This document shows positions 55,673 through 64,000 of a stretch of 64,000 nt of DNA, one piece after another. A program made the translations under genes and the position numbers. This DNA is from Acinetobacter sp. C32I (lineage in GTDB: Bacteria > Pseudomonadota > Gammaproteobacteria > Pseudomonadales > Moraxellaceae). The stretch lies in NCBI RefSeq assembly GCF_023702715.1, contig NZ_CP098480.1, positions 2,666,001 to 2,730,000 of the forward strand, given 5' to 3'. Numbering within the stretch: the stretch's first letter is position 1; every line of letters starts with the position of its first letter. The notes below the pieces were generated by a model. That model had not been told where the DNA came from, did no database searches, and saw only the letters and a program-made list of their open reading frames with translations.

Positions 55673-56593
55673 TCAGCCTTTTTGCTCTAAACGCTCTGCC
55701 ACACGTAACCATGCACTACGTGAACGAGGATTTGCTTTTACTTCTGCTTCGCTCGCACGAATACGAGAGACTTTCTTTAAACGTCGAGTATCTACCTGTG
55801 CTTGAGGCATGCCCCAACCCGAATCTTCAGGTAAGCTCGATTCTTTTTGGATAAACTGCTTGATTAAACGATCTTCCAAAGAATGAAAGCTAATCACGGC
55901 CAACTGCCCCGTTGCTTTTAATAAGCTGACAGCTTGCGGTAAAAAGCTCTCGATATCATCAAGTTCTTTGTTAATGGCAATGCGAATCGCTTGGAAGGTT
56001 CGCGTTGCAGGATGTTTATGCTTTTCCCACTTTGGATGTGCTGTTTTAACGACTTCTGCCAGTTGTGCAGTTGTAGTCATTTCACCCGCCAGTTTAATCG
56101 CTTTGGCAATACGGCGGCTATAACGTTCTTCACCATATTGGTAAATAATATTTGCCAGTTTTTCTTCTTCAATTTCAAGTAACCATTCTGCAGCTGTTGG
56201 ACCTTGCGAATTGTCCATCCGCATATCCAGTGGCCCGCTTTGCATAAAGCTAAAACCACGTTCTGCCTGATCGAGTTGTGGTGATGAAACTCCAAGATCA
56301 GCCATGATCCCATCCACTTCAGTGATGCCAATGTTGTTAAGTTCTGTTTGAATATCGGCAAAACTGGCATGAATGATTTTAAAGCGCGAATCTTCTTGTT
56401 CTAATTGTGCTGCAACTTCAAGGGCTTGTGGATCTTTATCAAAGGCATAGACACGTGCATTGGCATCTAATTTGGACAGTAATAGCTTGGTATGTCCACC
56501 ACGACCAAAGGTCGCATCAACAAAAATACCAGTATCGCGACCTGCCAATACGCCATCAACGGTTTCATGAAGTAAGACAGAAATATGCGACAT
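55673..56593 (-). CDS. rsmH: 16S rRNA (cytosine-1402-N4)-methyltransferase
   Basis: A 306-residue SAM methyltransferase. MSHISVLLHETVDGV, FVDATFGRGGHTKLLL, GIMADLGVSSPQLDQAERGFSF and PATRTFQAIRIAINKEL are all conserved in RsmH (MraW). It is first in the dcw block here; no mraZ gene precedes it. Confidence 0.96.
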   Translation of the reverse strand: MSHISVLLHETVDGVLAGRDTGIFVDATFGRGGHTKLLLSKLDANARVYAFDKDPQALEVAAQLEQEDSRFKIIHASFADIQTELNNIGITEVDGIMADLGVSSPQLDQAERGFSFMQSGPLDMRMDNSQGPTAAEWLLEIEEEKLANIIYQYGEERYSRRIAKAIKLAGEMTTTAQLAEVVKTAHPKWEKHKHPATRTFQAIRIAINKELDDIESFLPQAVSLLKATGQLAVISFHSLEDRLIKQFIQKESSLPEDSGWGMPQAQVDTRRLKKVSRIRASEAEVKANPRSRSAWLRVAERLEQKG

Positions 56594-56724
56594 AAGAAAT
56601 GAATCAACAGCTGAAAATGTAACTGCACATTATCACCTTGTTTTATGTCAGCACCAAACGACTTTTTGTAGAGAATTCTTAACTTTTCATAGATAAAACC
56701 GTTTTTTCATCATTTTTCAGTCAA

Positions 56725-56757
56725 TAAAAAAGCAAATACGGTAAGTATTTGCTTTTT
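56725..56757 (-). terminator. Terminator after the sulfate-binding protein gene
   Basis: Stem AAAAGCAAATAC/GTATTTGCTTTT with a 5-nt loop GGTAA; U-run on the minus strand. Confidence 0.85.
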
Positions 56758-56790
56758 CAATTTTAGTGATGTGCTACCTACAGCGCTGAT

Positions 56791-57786
56791 TTATGGTTTT
56801 TCTGCATAAATCTGATCAAATATCGCACCATTCACAAAATGGGTTTTTTGTGCTTTTGCCCATCCACCAAACACATCATTAATTTTGAAGAGCTGAATTT
56901 TTGGAAATTGTTGCGCATATTTTGCAGCGACTTGAGGATTCCGCGGGCGGAAATAATATTTCGCAGCCAAATCCTGTCCTAATGGTGAATACAGGAAGTT
57001 TAAATAACCACGTGCTAACTGACGATTGCCATTTTTATCGACGGTTTTATCAACAATCGCAACTGAAGGCTCTGCCAAAATTGAAATTGATGGATACACA
57101 ATTTCATACTTATCTTTACCTAGTCCTTGAGTTGCCAATAATGCCTCATTTTCCCAAGACAACAACACATCACCAATGCCCCGCTCAGCAAACGTCGTTA
57201 ATGAACCACGTGCCCCTGAATCCAAAACTTTGACATTTTGATAAAGCTTTTTCACCAACTCACGAGCTTTCGCATCATTACCACCCGGTTGTTTAAGTGC
57301 ATACCCCCATGCCGCCAAATAAATCCAGCGTGGTGCTCCACCTGTTTTCGGGTTCGGAGTAATGATTTCAACACCTGGCTTGGTCAAGTCATTCCAGTCA
57401 CGAATATTCTTTGGATTACCTTTACGTACCAAGAACACCACTGTTGAAGTGTATGGTGCTGAATTGTCTTTAAATTGTTTTTGCCAGTCTTTACGAATTA
57501 AACCTGCATTGGCAATTTCATCAATATCATTGGCCAAGGCCAAAGTCACCACATCTGCCTGCAAACCATCGATGACTGAACGTGCCTGTTTACCTGAACC
57601 ACCATGCGACTGTTTGAAGTCAACATCTTGTCCTGTTCTTTTTTTCCAATACTGACCAAAAGCCTGATTATATTCTTGATAAAACTCACGTGTTGGATCA
57701 TAAGACACGTTTAAAAAAGTAGTTGCTGCTTGTGCCACGCCATTTAAGCCCAATGCCAACAATGCTGCTGCGATGACAGTTTTCAT
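56791..57786 (-). CDS. sbp: Sulfate/thiosulfate ABC transporter substrate-binding protein
   Basis: A 331-residue periplasmic protein with the signal peptide [20 protein letters not shown]. Family motifs: [69 protein letters not shown]. It binds sulfate for a CysTWA-type importer. No permease or ATPase gene is adjacent, so the rest of the transporter must be elsewhere. Its upstream region also contains a Fur-like palindrome of uncertain relevance. Confidence 0.93.
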   Translation of the reverse strand: MKTVIAAALLALGLNGVAQAATTFLNVSYDPTREFYQEYNQAFGQYWKKRTGQDVDFKQSHGGSGKQARSVIDGLQADVVTLALANDIDEIANAGLIRKDWQKQFKDNSAPYTSTVVFLVRKGNPKNIRDWNDLTKPGVEIITPNPKTGGAPRWIYLAAWGYALKQPGGNDAKARELVKKLYQNVKVLDSGARGSLTTFAERGIGDVLLSWENEALLATQGLGKDKYEIVYPSISILAEPSVAIVDKTVDKNGNRQLARGYLNFLYSPLGQDLAAKYYFRPRNPQVAAKYAQQFPKIQLFKINDVFGGWAKAQKTHFVNGAIFDQIYAEKP

Positions 57787-58192
57787 TTATTCTTTCTCAT
57801 TCCACCCCGTTTGTGTTCACTATATTTACTTGAAAATATTTTACAATCATATAGTTATATCAATATATGAGTTGCTATGCTATTTTTTAGATATGCCTCT
57901 GAGCAGCTAGAATGACATTTTCACTGTAATTTCTTATATTTTGCAGCTAAAATGAGAAAAATTATCATTCTCCACTTTTTCTACACATTTGCTTGCTAAA
58001 TTTTACTTGTATACAAAGTAGCCACTTTGCTATAAATACATGGCAACATGTGTCAAATTTTAATATTTTTGTAAAAAGTGTGACGTAGTTATACTTTTTT
58101 ATTAAGATTTATGTTTAAATCGTATTATTAAAGCAATACTATAGTTGTTTGGTTAGTCTTGTAGACTCAAAATCATGAAGGGGATGTGAGCA
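57787..58192. other. Intergenic region between divergent sbp and small exported protein gene
   Basis: A 406-bp AT-rich stretch that must hold both promoters. GAGAAAAATTATCATTCTC (57954-57972) is a palindrome matching the 19-bp Fur consensus at 14 positions. A weak plus-strand promoter candidate is TTGTAA-17-TACTTT (58069-58097). No gene is seen. Confidence 0.45.
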
Positions 58193-58498
58193 ATGCGAGC
58201 ATTAAAATTGAAAAAAGCACTCAGCTTAAGCTTATTTCTAGCAGCTTCTGTTCAAATGGGACATGCAGCGGCAATCAAAGAAAGCAATAACATAAAAAAC
58301 ATTGATAAATCTTCTTCAAGCCTGATTGTTAAAGCGCTTGATCAGCAAAAACGCAACACCAGCATGTTGCCATCGACAGATGATGAATTAAAAATGCTGA
58401 ATACGATTCGTACTACACCGACACAAACCTTCTTTGCCAGCCAACATGAGCGTTTCTCACGTTTCGTTCAAACCATATTCCAACCGCATACCTCTTAA
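58193..58498 (+). CDS. Small exported hypothetical protein
   Basis: A 101-residue protein of unknown function. A basic N-terminus and hydrophobic stretch ending in GHAAA suggest a signal peptide of about 26 residues; the mature part is about 75 residues, polar, with KSSSSLIVKALDQQKRN and a short aromatic end (FFASQHERFSRFVQTIF). It contains no cysteine. The start has AGGGG nine bases upstream, and the gene is followed by its own terminator, which supports it as a real gene. I do not recognise the family. Confidence 0.75.
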   Translation: MRALKLKKALSLSLFLAASVQMGHAAAIKESNNIKNIDKSSSSLIVKALDQQKRNTSMLPSTDDELKMLNTIRTTPTQTFFASQHERFSRFVQTIFQPHTS

Positions 58499-58532
58499 AT
58501 TTTAAATATGTGCCCCTTCACATATTTAAATC

Positions 58533-58563
58533 AAGCCTAGTCATGCTGTGACTAGGCTTTTTC
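58533..58563 (+). terminator. Terminator after the small exported protein gene
   Basis: An 11-bp stem AAGCCTAGTCA/TGACTAGGCTT (58533-58543 and 58549-58559) with a 5-nt loop and T-run. Confidence 0.87.
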
Positions 58564-58603
58564 GTTATAATCATTTCAATTTAAATTTAAGCTCCGATCA
58601 TTT

Positions 58604-60112
58604 ATGAAAGTTCGTACCCGTATTGCGCCGTCTCCTACAGGTTTTCCACACGTAGGCACAGCTTATATTGCGTTATTTAATCTATGTTTTGCCAAACAGC
58701 ACGGCGGTGAATTTATTTTACGTATTGAAGATACGGATCAACTTCGCTCAACACCTGAATCTGAAAAAATGATTTTAGATTCTTTACGCTGGTTAGGTTT
58801 GAACTGGTCAGAAGGTCCAGATGTGGGTGGTCCACATGCACCTTATCGCCAATCAGAGCGTATGGGGATTTATAAGCAATACGCCTTGGATCTGGTTGAA
58901 AAAGGCCATGCTTTTTATTGCTTCGCAACCGCAGAAGAACTTGATCAAATGCGTGCTGAACAGCAAGCGCGTGGTGAAACACCGAAATACGACGGTCGTG
59001 GTTTAAAACTCTCACAAGAAGAAGTACAACGTCGTCTCGCTGCCTCTGAACCGCATGTGATTCGCATGAAAGTACCAGAAGAAGGGATTTGCAAAATCAA
59101 TGATCTACTTCGTGGTGAAGTGGAAATTCCTTGGGCACAAGTCGATATGCAAGTGCTGCTCAAAACAGATGGTTTACCAACCTATCATCTTGCCAATGTG
59201 GTCGACGACCATTTAATGGAAATCACCCATGTATTGCGTGGTGAAGAGTGGTTACCGTCTGCACCAAAGCATCAATTGCTGTATCAATATTTTGGTTGGG
59301 ACATGCCTACCCTGTGCCACATGCCACTATTACGCAACCCAGATAAGTCAAAACTGTCGAAACGCAAGAATCCGACCTCAATCAACTACTATCGTGATAT
59401 TGGTGTTTTACCAGAAGCGTTATTAAATTATTTAGGTCGTATGGGCTGGTCAATGCCTGATGAACGTGAAGTATTCACCCTAGAAGACATGATCCAAAAC
59501 TTTGATGTACAACGTGTTTCACTGGGTGGCCCAATCTTTGACGTTGAAAAACTCAACTGGCTTAATGGTCAGTGGATCAAAGGATTGACACCTGGGCAAC
59601 TTCTAGACCGTTTATTGGCATGGAAAAGTGATCGCCAAACCCTTGAAGATATTGCTGCTGCGATCCAACCGCGTATCAATTTACTCTCTGAAGCCGTGAA
59701 TTGGGCTGGTTTTTACTTCAACCATATGCCACAAATCAGCAAAGAACAGTTCGAAAGCAAAAAATTGACCGAAGAACAAGTTCGTCAAAGCTTACAATTT
59801 GCGATTTGGCGCTTAGAAAGTCAGTTCACTTGGAACAATGACACGGTCAGCCAAACCTTGATGGACTTGGCGAATCAGATGGAAATCAAATTACGTGATT
59901 TCATGCCAGCCTTCTTTATTGCGATTGCAGGTTCGACCAGTTCAACACCGGTCATGCAAGCAATGGTCACTCTCGGCCCTGATTTGACTTTTGCACGTTT
60001 ACGTCATGCCCTAGAACTTGTTGGTGGACCAAGCAAGAAAGAGCTGAAAGTTTGGGAAAAGCTAAATGAATCACTAAAATTGCCGAAAAATGATGCAAAT
60101 AGTGAGACTTAA
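58604..60112 (+). CDS. gltX: Glutamyl-tRNA synthetase
   Basis: A class I aminoacyl-tRNA synthetase of 502 residues. HIGH-type motif at [10 protein letters not shown] (residues 11-20), [12 protein letters not shown], and the KMSKS-type motif KLSKR at 250-254. The C-terminal anticodon-binding domain is of normal length. The tRNA-Glu genes it charges lie directly downstream. Confidence 0.97.
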   Translation: MKVRTRIAPSPTGFPHVGTAYIALFNLCFAKQHGGEFILRIEDTDQLRSTPESEKMILDSLRWLGLNWSEGPDVGGPHAPYRQSERMGIYKQYALDLVEKGHAFYCFATAEELDQMRAEQQARGETPKYDGRGLKLSQEEVQRRLAASEPHVIRMKVPEEGICKINDLLRGEVEIPWAQVDMQVLLKTDGLPTYHLANVVDDHLMEITHVLRGEEWLPSAPKHQLLYQYFGWDMPTLCHMPLLRNPDKSKLSKRKNPTSINYYRDIGVLPEALLNYLGRMGWSMPDEREVFTLEDMIQNFDVQRVSLGGPIFDVEKLNWLNGQWIKGLTPGQLLDRLLAWKSDRQTLEDIAAAIQPRINLLSEAVNWAGFYFNHMPQISKEQFESKKLTEEQVRQSLQFAIWRLESQFTWNNDTVSQTLMDLANQMEIKLRDFMPAFFIAIAGSTSSTPVMQAMVTLGPDLTFARLRHALELVGGPSKKELKVWEKLNESLKLPKNDANSET

Positions 60113-60170
60113 TTCAGTTTAATGATTGACGTGTGAGCGCATCCCCCCTAATATTGCGCTCACACATTCT

Positions 60171-60246
60171 GGGGTCATAGCTCAGTTGGTAGAGCGCTAC
60201 AATGGCATTGTAGAGGTCAGCAGTTCGATCCTGCTTGGCTCCACCA
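60171..60246 (+). tRNA. tRNA-Ala (GGC)
   Basis: A 76-nt cloverleaf with the anticodon loop ATGGCAT giving GGC. The acceptor stem shows the G3-U70 pair that identifies alanine tRNAs. The T-loop is GTTCGATCC and CCA is encoded. Confidence 0.95.
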
Positions 60247-60315
60247 GATTCTCGAAATCACAACACGTGACCGGGATGAAAGCTAGATTTTAGTGTTTTA
60301 TGTGTTGCCTCATCT

Positions 60316-60391
60316 GTCCCTATCGTCTAGAGGCCTAGGACATCGCCCTTTCACGGCGGTAACCGGGGTTCGAATCCCCGTAGGGACGCCA
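60316..60391 (+). tRNA. tRNA-Glu (TTC), copy 1
   Basis: A 76-nt cloverleaf: GTCCCTA/TAGGGAC acceptor stem, anticodon loop CTTTCAC with TTC, T-arm GGGGTTCGAATCCCC, encoded CCA. Identical to the two copies at 62120 and 62297. Confidence 0.95.
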
Positions 60392-60499
60392 TATTCTTAT
60401 CTAATAATTATATTTTTCTCACAATCTTTCTCAATCAGATTGCACATTTTCGAATTTTCCATAAAATAGCCGCTTCTCTATGCTTGGACAAATTGTCGT

Positions 60500-61906
60500 A
60501 TGCAATCTTCCAACTCGAATACGCATTCAGAATCAAAAACATTAAAACGTGCCATGAGCACTCGCCATTTAGTTATGCTTTCTTTAGGCGGTGCAATCGG
60601 TACAGGTTTATTTTTAGGTTCTGGTGAAGTTATCGCTCAAACCGGCCCTGTGGGCGCAATTATTGCCTATGTATTAGGTGGTTTAATTGCCTATATGGTC
60701 ATGCTCTGCTTAGGTGAGCTTGCTGTACACATGCCTGTTGCTGGATCTTTTGGTGCATACGCTCAAAAATATATTGGTCCAGGCACAGGTTATATGATTT
60801 CTTGGGTCTACTGGCTCACGTGGACCGCAACTCTCGGTACAGAATTTACCGCTGCGGCCTTGCTGATGCAGGAATGGTTTCCGCATATTTCCATGTGGAT
60901 TTGGACCATTATCTTTGCAGTCACCATTTTGGGGTTAAATCTCACCTCAACCCGAATGTTCGCCGAATCTGAATTCTGGCTTGCACTGGTTAAAGTTGTA
61001 ACGGTCATTGCCTTTATTATTCTTGGTTTATTGGCAATTTTTGGTTTGATCTCATTCAATGGCTATGAGTCAGCACCTTTATTCCACAACTTGACCGCAC
61101 ACGGATGGTTCCCGCAAGGTCTGATCCCAATCTTTACCACCATGCTGATTGTGAATTTTGCCTTTTCAGGTACCGAATTAATTGGTGTTGCTGCAGGCGA
61201 AACCAAAGATCCAGCTGAAAATGTACCCAAAGCAATCAATGCTGCGATCTGGCGCTTATTGATTTTCTTTGTTGGTACCATCATTGTGATCAGTGCCCTA
61301 CTGCCATTCCAAGTCGCAGGCTTAGGCGGTGAAGGGGTGAGTAGCAGTCCTTTCGTGACGGTATTTAACTACATTGGTATTCCTTATGCTGATGATATTA
61401 TCCGTTTCGTGATTATTACCGCACTTCTTTCTGCTGCCAATTCAGGTCTCTATGCTGCATCACGCATGATGTGGTCTTTGTCTGATCAACGCCAACTGCC
61501 AAGTGTATTCTCACGCTTATCAAAAAGTGGTACGCCAATCATTGCGCTGGTCGTGACCATGTTTGGTGCGATTCCAGGGCTATTATCCGAGCATTTCGCA
61601 CCTGAAACGATTTTTAAGAACCTCTTGGGTGTTGCGGCATTTACCATGGTCATCGTCTGGATGAGTATTTGCTGGAGTCAATTTAACTTCAGACGCCAAT
61701 GGTACAAAGCGGGTCATACAGCAAAAGATTTAAAATTTGCTGCCCCCCTTTACCCAATTGTGCCGATCTTAGGCTTTATCTTCTGTTTTATTACGGGTTT
61801 GAGTATGGCGGCAGATCCTGAGATGCAAGCAGGCTTTATTGGTTGTTTGCTGTTTATTGCAGCATGTTACCTAAGTCATTATGTTTTCTATCGAAACCGT
61901 AAATAA
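60500..61906 (+). CDS. Amino-acid permease, APC superfamily (MmuP-like)
   Basis: A 468-residue inner-membrane transporter with about 12 helices. Family motifs: MLSLGGAIGTGLFLGSG, VMLCLGELAVHMPVAGSF, NFAFSGTELIGVAAGETKDP, SGLYAASRMMWSL. The sequence closely resembles the S-methylmethionine permease MmuP of E. coli by memory, including WLTWTATLGTEF and LMQEWFP; the substrate cannot be settled from sequence alone. It stands between tRNA-Glu copies 1 and 2 and has its own terminator. Confidence 0.85.
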   Translation: MQSSNSNTHSESKTLKRAMSTRHLVMLSLGGAIGTGLFLGSGEVIAQTGPVGAIIAYVLGGLIAYMVMLCLGELAVHMPVAGSFGAYAQKYIGPGTGYMISWVYWLTWTATLGTEFTAAALLMQEWFPHISMWIWTIIFAVTILGLNLTSTRMFAESEFWLALVKVVTVIAFIILGLLAIFGLISFNGYESAPLFHNLTAHGWFPQGLIPIFTTMLIVNFAFSGTELIGVAAGETKDPAENVPKAINAAIWRLLIFFVGTIIVISALLPFQVAGLGGEGVSSSPFVTVFNYIGIPYADDIIRFVIITALLSAANSGLYAASRMMWSLSDQRQLPSVFSRLSKSGTPIIALVVTMFGAIPGLLSEHFAPETIFKNLLGVAAFTMVIVWMSICWSQFNFRRQWYKAGHTAKDLKFAAPLYPIVPILGFIFCFITGLSMAADPEMQAGFIGCLLFIAACYLSHYVFYRNRK

Positions 61907-61917
61907 TCAAATCTCAG

Positions 61918-61945
61918 AAAAAATGCAGCTTAAGCTGCATTTTTT
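61918..61945 (+). terminator. Terminator after the permease
   Basis: A perfect palindromic stem AAAAAATGCAGC/GCTGCATTTTTT with loop TTAA. Confidence 0.88.
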
Positions 61946-62119
61946 ATATCTACCAATAAACCATTTGTTTGATGATTTTTTCGCCTAACTGCTTATTTTT
62001 GATTATTTATTCTGCGATATGTCTTATTTTTAGACACTCATTCACTTTTTTTAGATTTTCTTGAGAAAAGTGTTTGACACCCTATCTAATTCACCCTAAT
62101 ATACGCCCACCTCTGAAAC

Positions 62120-62195
62120 GTCCCTATCGTCTAGAGGCCTAGGACATCGCCCTTTCACGGCGGTAACCGGGGTTCGAATCCCCGTAGGGACGCCA
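62120..62195 (+). tRNA. tRNA-Glu (TTC), copy 2
   Basis: Identical in all 76 positions to the copy at 60316-60391, with anticodon TTC and encoded CCA. Separated by 101 bp from copy 3. Confidence 0.95.
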
Positions 62196-62296
62196 CTAAA
62201 TTCGAGGAAGAAGTAAAGACAAAATCTTTACCGAGAATTTAGGCCTAGCGATCAATATGTTTGACATAAGACGCTCAGGTAAATTTCCTCAGATAT

Positions 62297-62372
62297 GTCC
62301 CTATCGTCTAGAGGCCTAGGACATCGCCCTTTCACGGCGGTAACCGGGGTTCGAATCCCCGTAGGGACGCCA
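62297..62372 (+). tRNA. tRNA-Glu (TTC), copy 3
   Basis: Identical to copies 1 and 2. It is followed 6 bp later by a strong terminator. Confidence 0.95.
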
Positions 62373-62378
62373 AATTCT

Positions 62379-62410
62379 AAAAAAGCCACTGCATTGACAG
62401 TGGCTTTTTT
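62379..62410. terminator. Bidirectional terminator after tRNA-Glu copy 3
   Basis: Stem AAAAAAGCCACTG/CAGTGGCTTTTTT with a 6-nt loop. It serves the tRNA genes on plus and the hypothetical gene at 62416 on minus. Confidence 0.88.
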
Positions 62411-62415
62411 ATTGC

Positions 62416-63351
62416 TTATTCGCTGCCAATACCGACCTGAACTTCTAAACGACCTGATTGTACTCGTAAACCTCGAATCTCAAATTGGTCCACCAATTGT
62501 TGTACCAAATCACGACTTTCTTGCAAAATATTCAAACCAGGTAAAATACTAAAATCGGTCAGGTTTAATAACTTATCCACCATCCAAGAACGATTATTAA
62601 TGAAATCAATAAAACCCGCTTCTTCCAGATCGATATACCAAAGACGATGCCCTTCCTTCTGTATGCCAGGCACATCACGAATCAAATGATTAATCAGGAA
62701 TGGGATCGGTAAAGAGTTAATCACCTCAAAGCTGACATTACCCACCCGACGCGCTGCCCAGTTAGTTAAAGTTCCACCATGACGAATCTGTAAATCAAGA
62801 TGCTCATCAACTTGACGCAGACGCAAATATTTTTCCTGCCCGATACGGCATTCAAGCACATTAAATTCGAGCGAAAGGCGATACAGAAAACGACGATAGT
62901 GCCCATCCAATTCGATATGGAAGCGGTCATTACCACACTCAATTTTAATATCATCAATTTCGCTACGATCCATTCGCTTGCGAATTTGATTATTCAACAA
63001 CATCTCGGGTAAATACAGGGTCAGGCTACTTTTGCCCAAAGAAGCTCTCGCCATGGCTAAAGCAACCTGACGTGCCGCTTCACTGGTCTCTGTGACCATA
63101 TCACGTACCGTATTGCGCACCCCTTCAACACCACGCTTGGTATGATGCGTGACATGATCCAAGGCATCTAGCGCGGCATCTGCCACCCCCGCAATATTGC
63201 GCGAAGTATCACTGGCAAATTCCACCGCATCCTGTGCATGCTGCAATGTTTTATTGATCAGTCGACGTGATAATGATGGTTTCTCAGCTGAGACTTCTGC
63301 ATCCGCTGGCATAATATCGAACATCGCCTTTTTATCATCTTGTCGATTCAA
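62416..63351 (-). CDS. Hypothetical protein with N-terminal amphipathic helical region
   Basis: A 311-residue protein I do not recognise. The N-terminal third (about 25-105) has repeated Ala/Asp/Thr-rich helical segments (AQDAVEFASDTSRNIAGVADAALDA-like), without cysteine. The remainder looks like a mixed alpha/beta domain with lipid-binding-like hydrophobic segments (INSLPIPFLINHLIRDVP, TDFSILPGLNIL). No signal peptide or transmembrane helix is clear. The start is probably TTG at 63351, six bases after GGGAG; an ATG nine codons later has a ribosome site that is too close. It is followed by a terminator. Confidence 0.7.
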   Translation of the reverse strand: MNRQDDKKAMFDIMPADAEVSAEKPSLSRRLINKTLQHAQDAVEFASDTSRNIAGVADAALDALDHVTHHTKRGVEGVRNTVRDMVTETSEAARQVALAMARASLGKSSLTLYLPEMLLNNQIRKRMDRSEIDDIKIECGNDRFHIELDGHYRRFLYRLSLEFNVLECRIGQEKYLRLRQVDEHLDLQIRHGGTLTNWAARRVGNVSFEVINSLPIPFLINHLIRDVPGIQKEGHRLWYIDLEEAGFIDFINNRSWMVDKLLNLTDFSILPGLNILQESRDLVQQLVDQFEIRGLRVQSGRLEVQVGIGSE

Positions 63352-63528
63352 GATGTTCTCCCTCTTCCCTTTCTTACAGGCTCATTTCTTATGAGCATCA
63401 ATCTGCTTTCTGAACTTATTAGATGTTTTTCTGTAGATTAGCATGCTCTGCACTGCGATTTGCGTCTTTTTGTTGCATCGCTTCAAATTATTTGCTGCTT
63501 CAGATCAACATCACTTTTGCATAAAACG

Positions 63529-63981
63529 CTATGGCTCATCAGTTCGACTCAGCACTGATCGATCTTCAGCGCTCAGCGTCTGCATCTGACTCAAACGCAA
63601 CGCTTTATACTGTGCCAATGCTGCTTCAAGCTGATGGACTTGCACTTGTCCAATACCAAAATTGGGTAACTCACGTAAGGCCACCCATGCCGCTTGCATC
63701 TGCTCAAACTCACTGCCTTTCACCAGTTTTAGTGTCATCCAATCAGAAAGATCCTGCACACGTTTTTGCATTTCAAACTGCAAGGCAAATAGTCCACTAC
63801 TTAAGGCCGAGGCATCCAATAATCTCAATCTATTTCGCACTTGCTCAAACTGCTGGCTTTGTTGTTGCAGATATGTGGCTAAAACCTCCTGATTGAACCA
63901 GACGGCAAAAGCAATCATGTCCTGAACAAGCACATCACGTTGCGCGTAGAGTGCTTTGCGCTCAGGATGTTGTTTATTCAA
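63529..63981 (-). CDS. Hypothetical helical protein
   Basis: A 150-residue protein of unknown function, mostly alpha-helical and rich in Gln, Leu and Ala (LATYLQQQSQQFEQVRNRL), with no signal peptide, cysteine or membrane helix. Primosomal-replication-type helical bundles look similar but no signature supports such a call. The start is TTG at 63981, eight bases after AGGAG. It ends 177 bp before the next gene, which also appears to start with TTG. Confidence 0.6.
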   Translation of the reverse strand: MNKQHPERKALYAQRDVLVQDMIAFAVWFNQEVLATYLQQQSQQFEQVRNRLRLLDASALSSGLFALQFEMQKRVQDLSDWMTLKLVKGSEFEQMQAAWVALRELPNFGIGQVQVHQLEAALAQYKALRLSQMQTLSAEDRSVLSRTDEP

Positions 63982-64000
63982 ACGGATGTCTCCTAGATAC

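Noticed and set aside
60316..62372. Direct repeats as a CRISPR array or prophage attachment sites
   Set aside because: The repeats are three full tRNA-Glu genes. Spacing is irregular and no cas, integrase or phage gene is nearby.
63531..63896. Plus-strand reading frame of 121 codons opposite the hypothetical gene at 63529
   Set aside because: The minus-strand frame has a strong ribosome site and Leu/Gln helical composition; the plus frame has a weak start context. Still less certain than the other rejections.

Overview
The window is chromosomal DNA from a member of Moraxellaceae, almost certainly Acinetobacter. The supporting signs are a ComC/ComE/ComF-like competence-pilus cluster, the bfr / pilin O-oligosaccharyltransferase / pilin neighbourhood, a SpoT whose synthetase domain is degenerate (as described for A. 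baumannii), the AT-rich base composition and the gene order. The species cannot be fixed from the sequence alone. No phage, insertion sequence, CRISPR array or rRNA gene was seen.

Layout. Positions 1-14328 (all minus strand) hold two diverged copies of a complete minor-pilin/tip-adhesin operon, fimT-pilV-pilW-pilX-pilY1. The upstream copy (13765-14328 down to 7344) continues into two more pilin-like genes (comE/comF type, 6342-7342) and ends at a terminator. The downstream copy (5399-5965 down to the window edge) follows; its PilY1 runs off position 1. Positions 14469-20576 are housekeeping and iron genes: ispH (minus), gmk, rpoZ, spoT, ridA, a Fur-regulated bfd and a bacterioferritin with an unusual ferroxidase site. 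Positions 20650-26188 (minus) are a major-pilin and pilin-glycosylation locus with two pilins, two Wzy_C/PglL-type ligases and a TfpX/TfpZ-type accessory protein. A sigma-54 promoter lies in front of the first pilin.

Positions 26602-28841 carry two TPM-domain proteins and LemA. Next come a metal-dependent hydrolase-like protein, a DHA2-type MFS exporter behind a Fur-box-like site, gltD/gltB, a SPOR-like protein, aroB, aroK and pilQ-P-O-N-M. The divergent PBP1A gene follows, then rlmA, and a short dcw block (rsmH-ftsL-ftsI-murE-murF-mraY). The right end has a sulfate-binding protein, a small exported protein, gltX, tRNA-Ala(GGC), three identical tRNA-Glu(TTC) genes surrounding an amino-acid permease, and two hypothetical genes that both appear to start with TTG.

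How the genes work together. Much of the window serves type IV pili and natural transformation: the PilMNOPQ alignment complex and secretin, the major pilins and their glycosylation, and two alternative sets of tip minor pilins each with its own PilY1. The most interesting possibility is that this strain can build pili of different composition, combining two pilins, two glycosyl ligases and two tip complexes. Secondary items are a G8 tract inside one pilY1, a haem-type bacterioferritin lacking most ferroxidase ligands, and Fur-type control sites.
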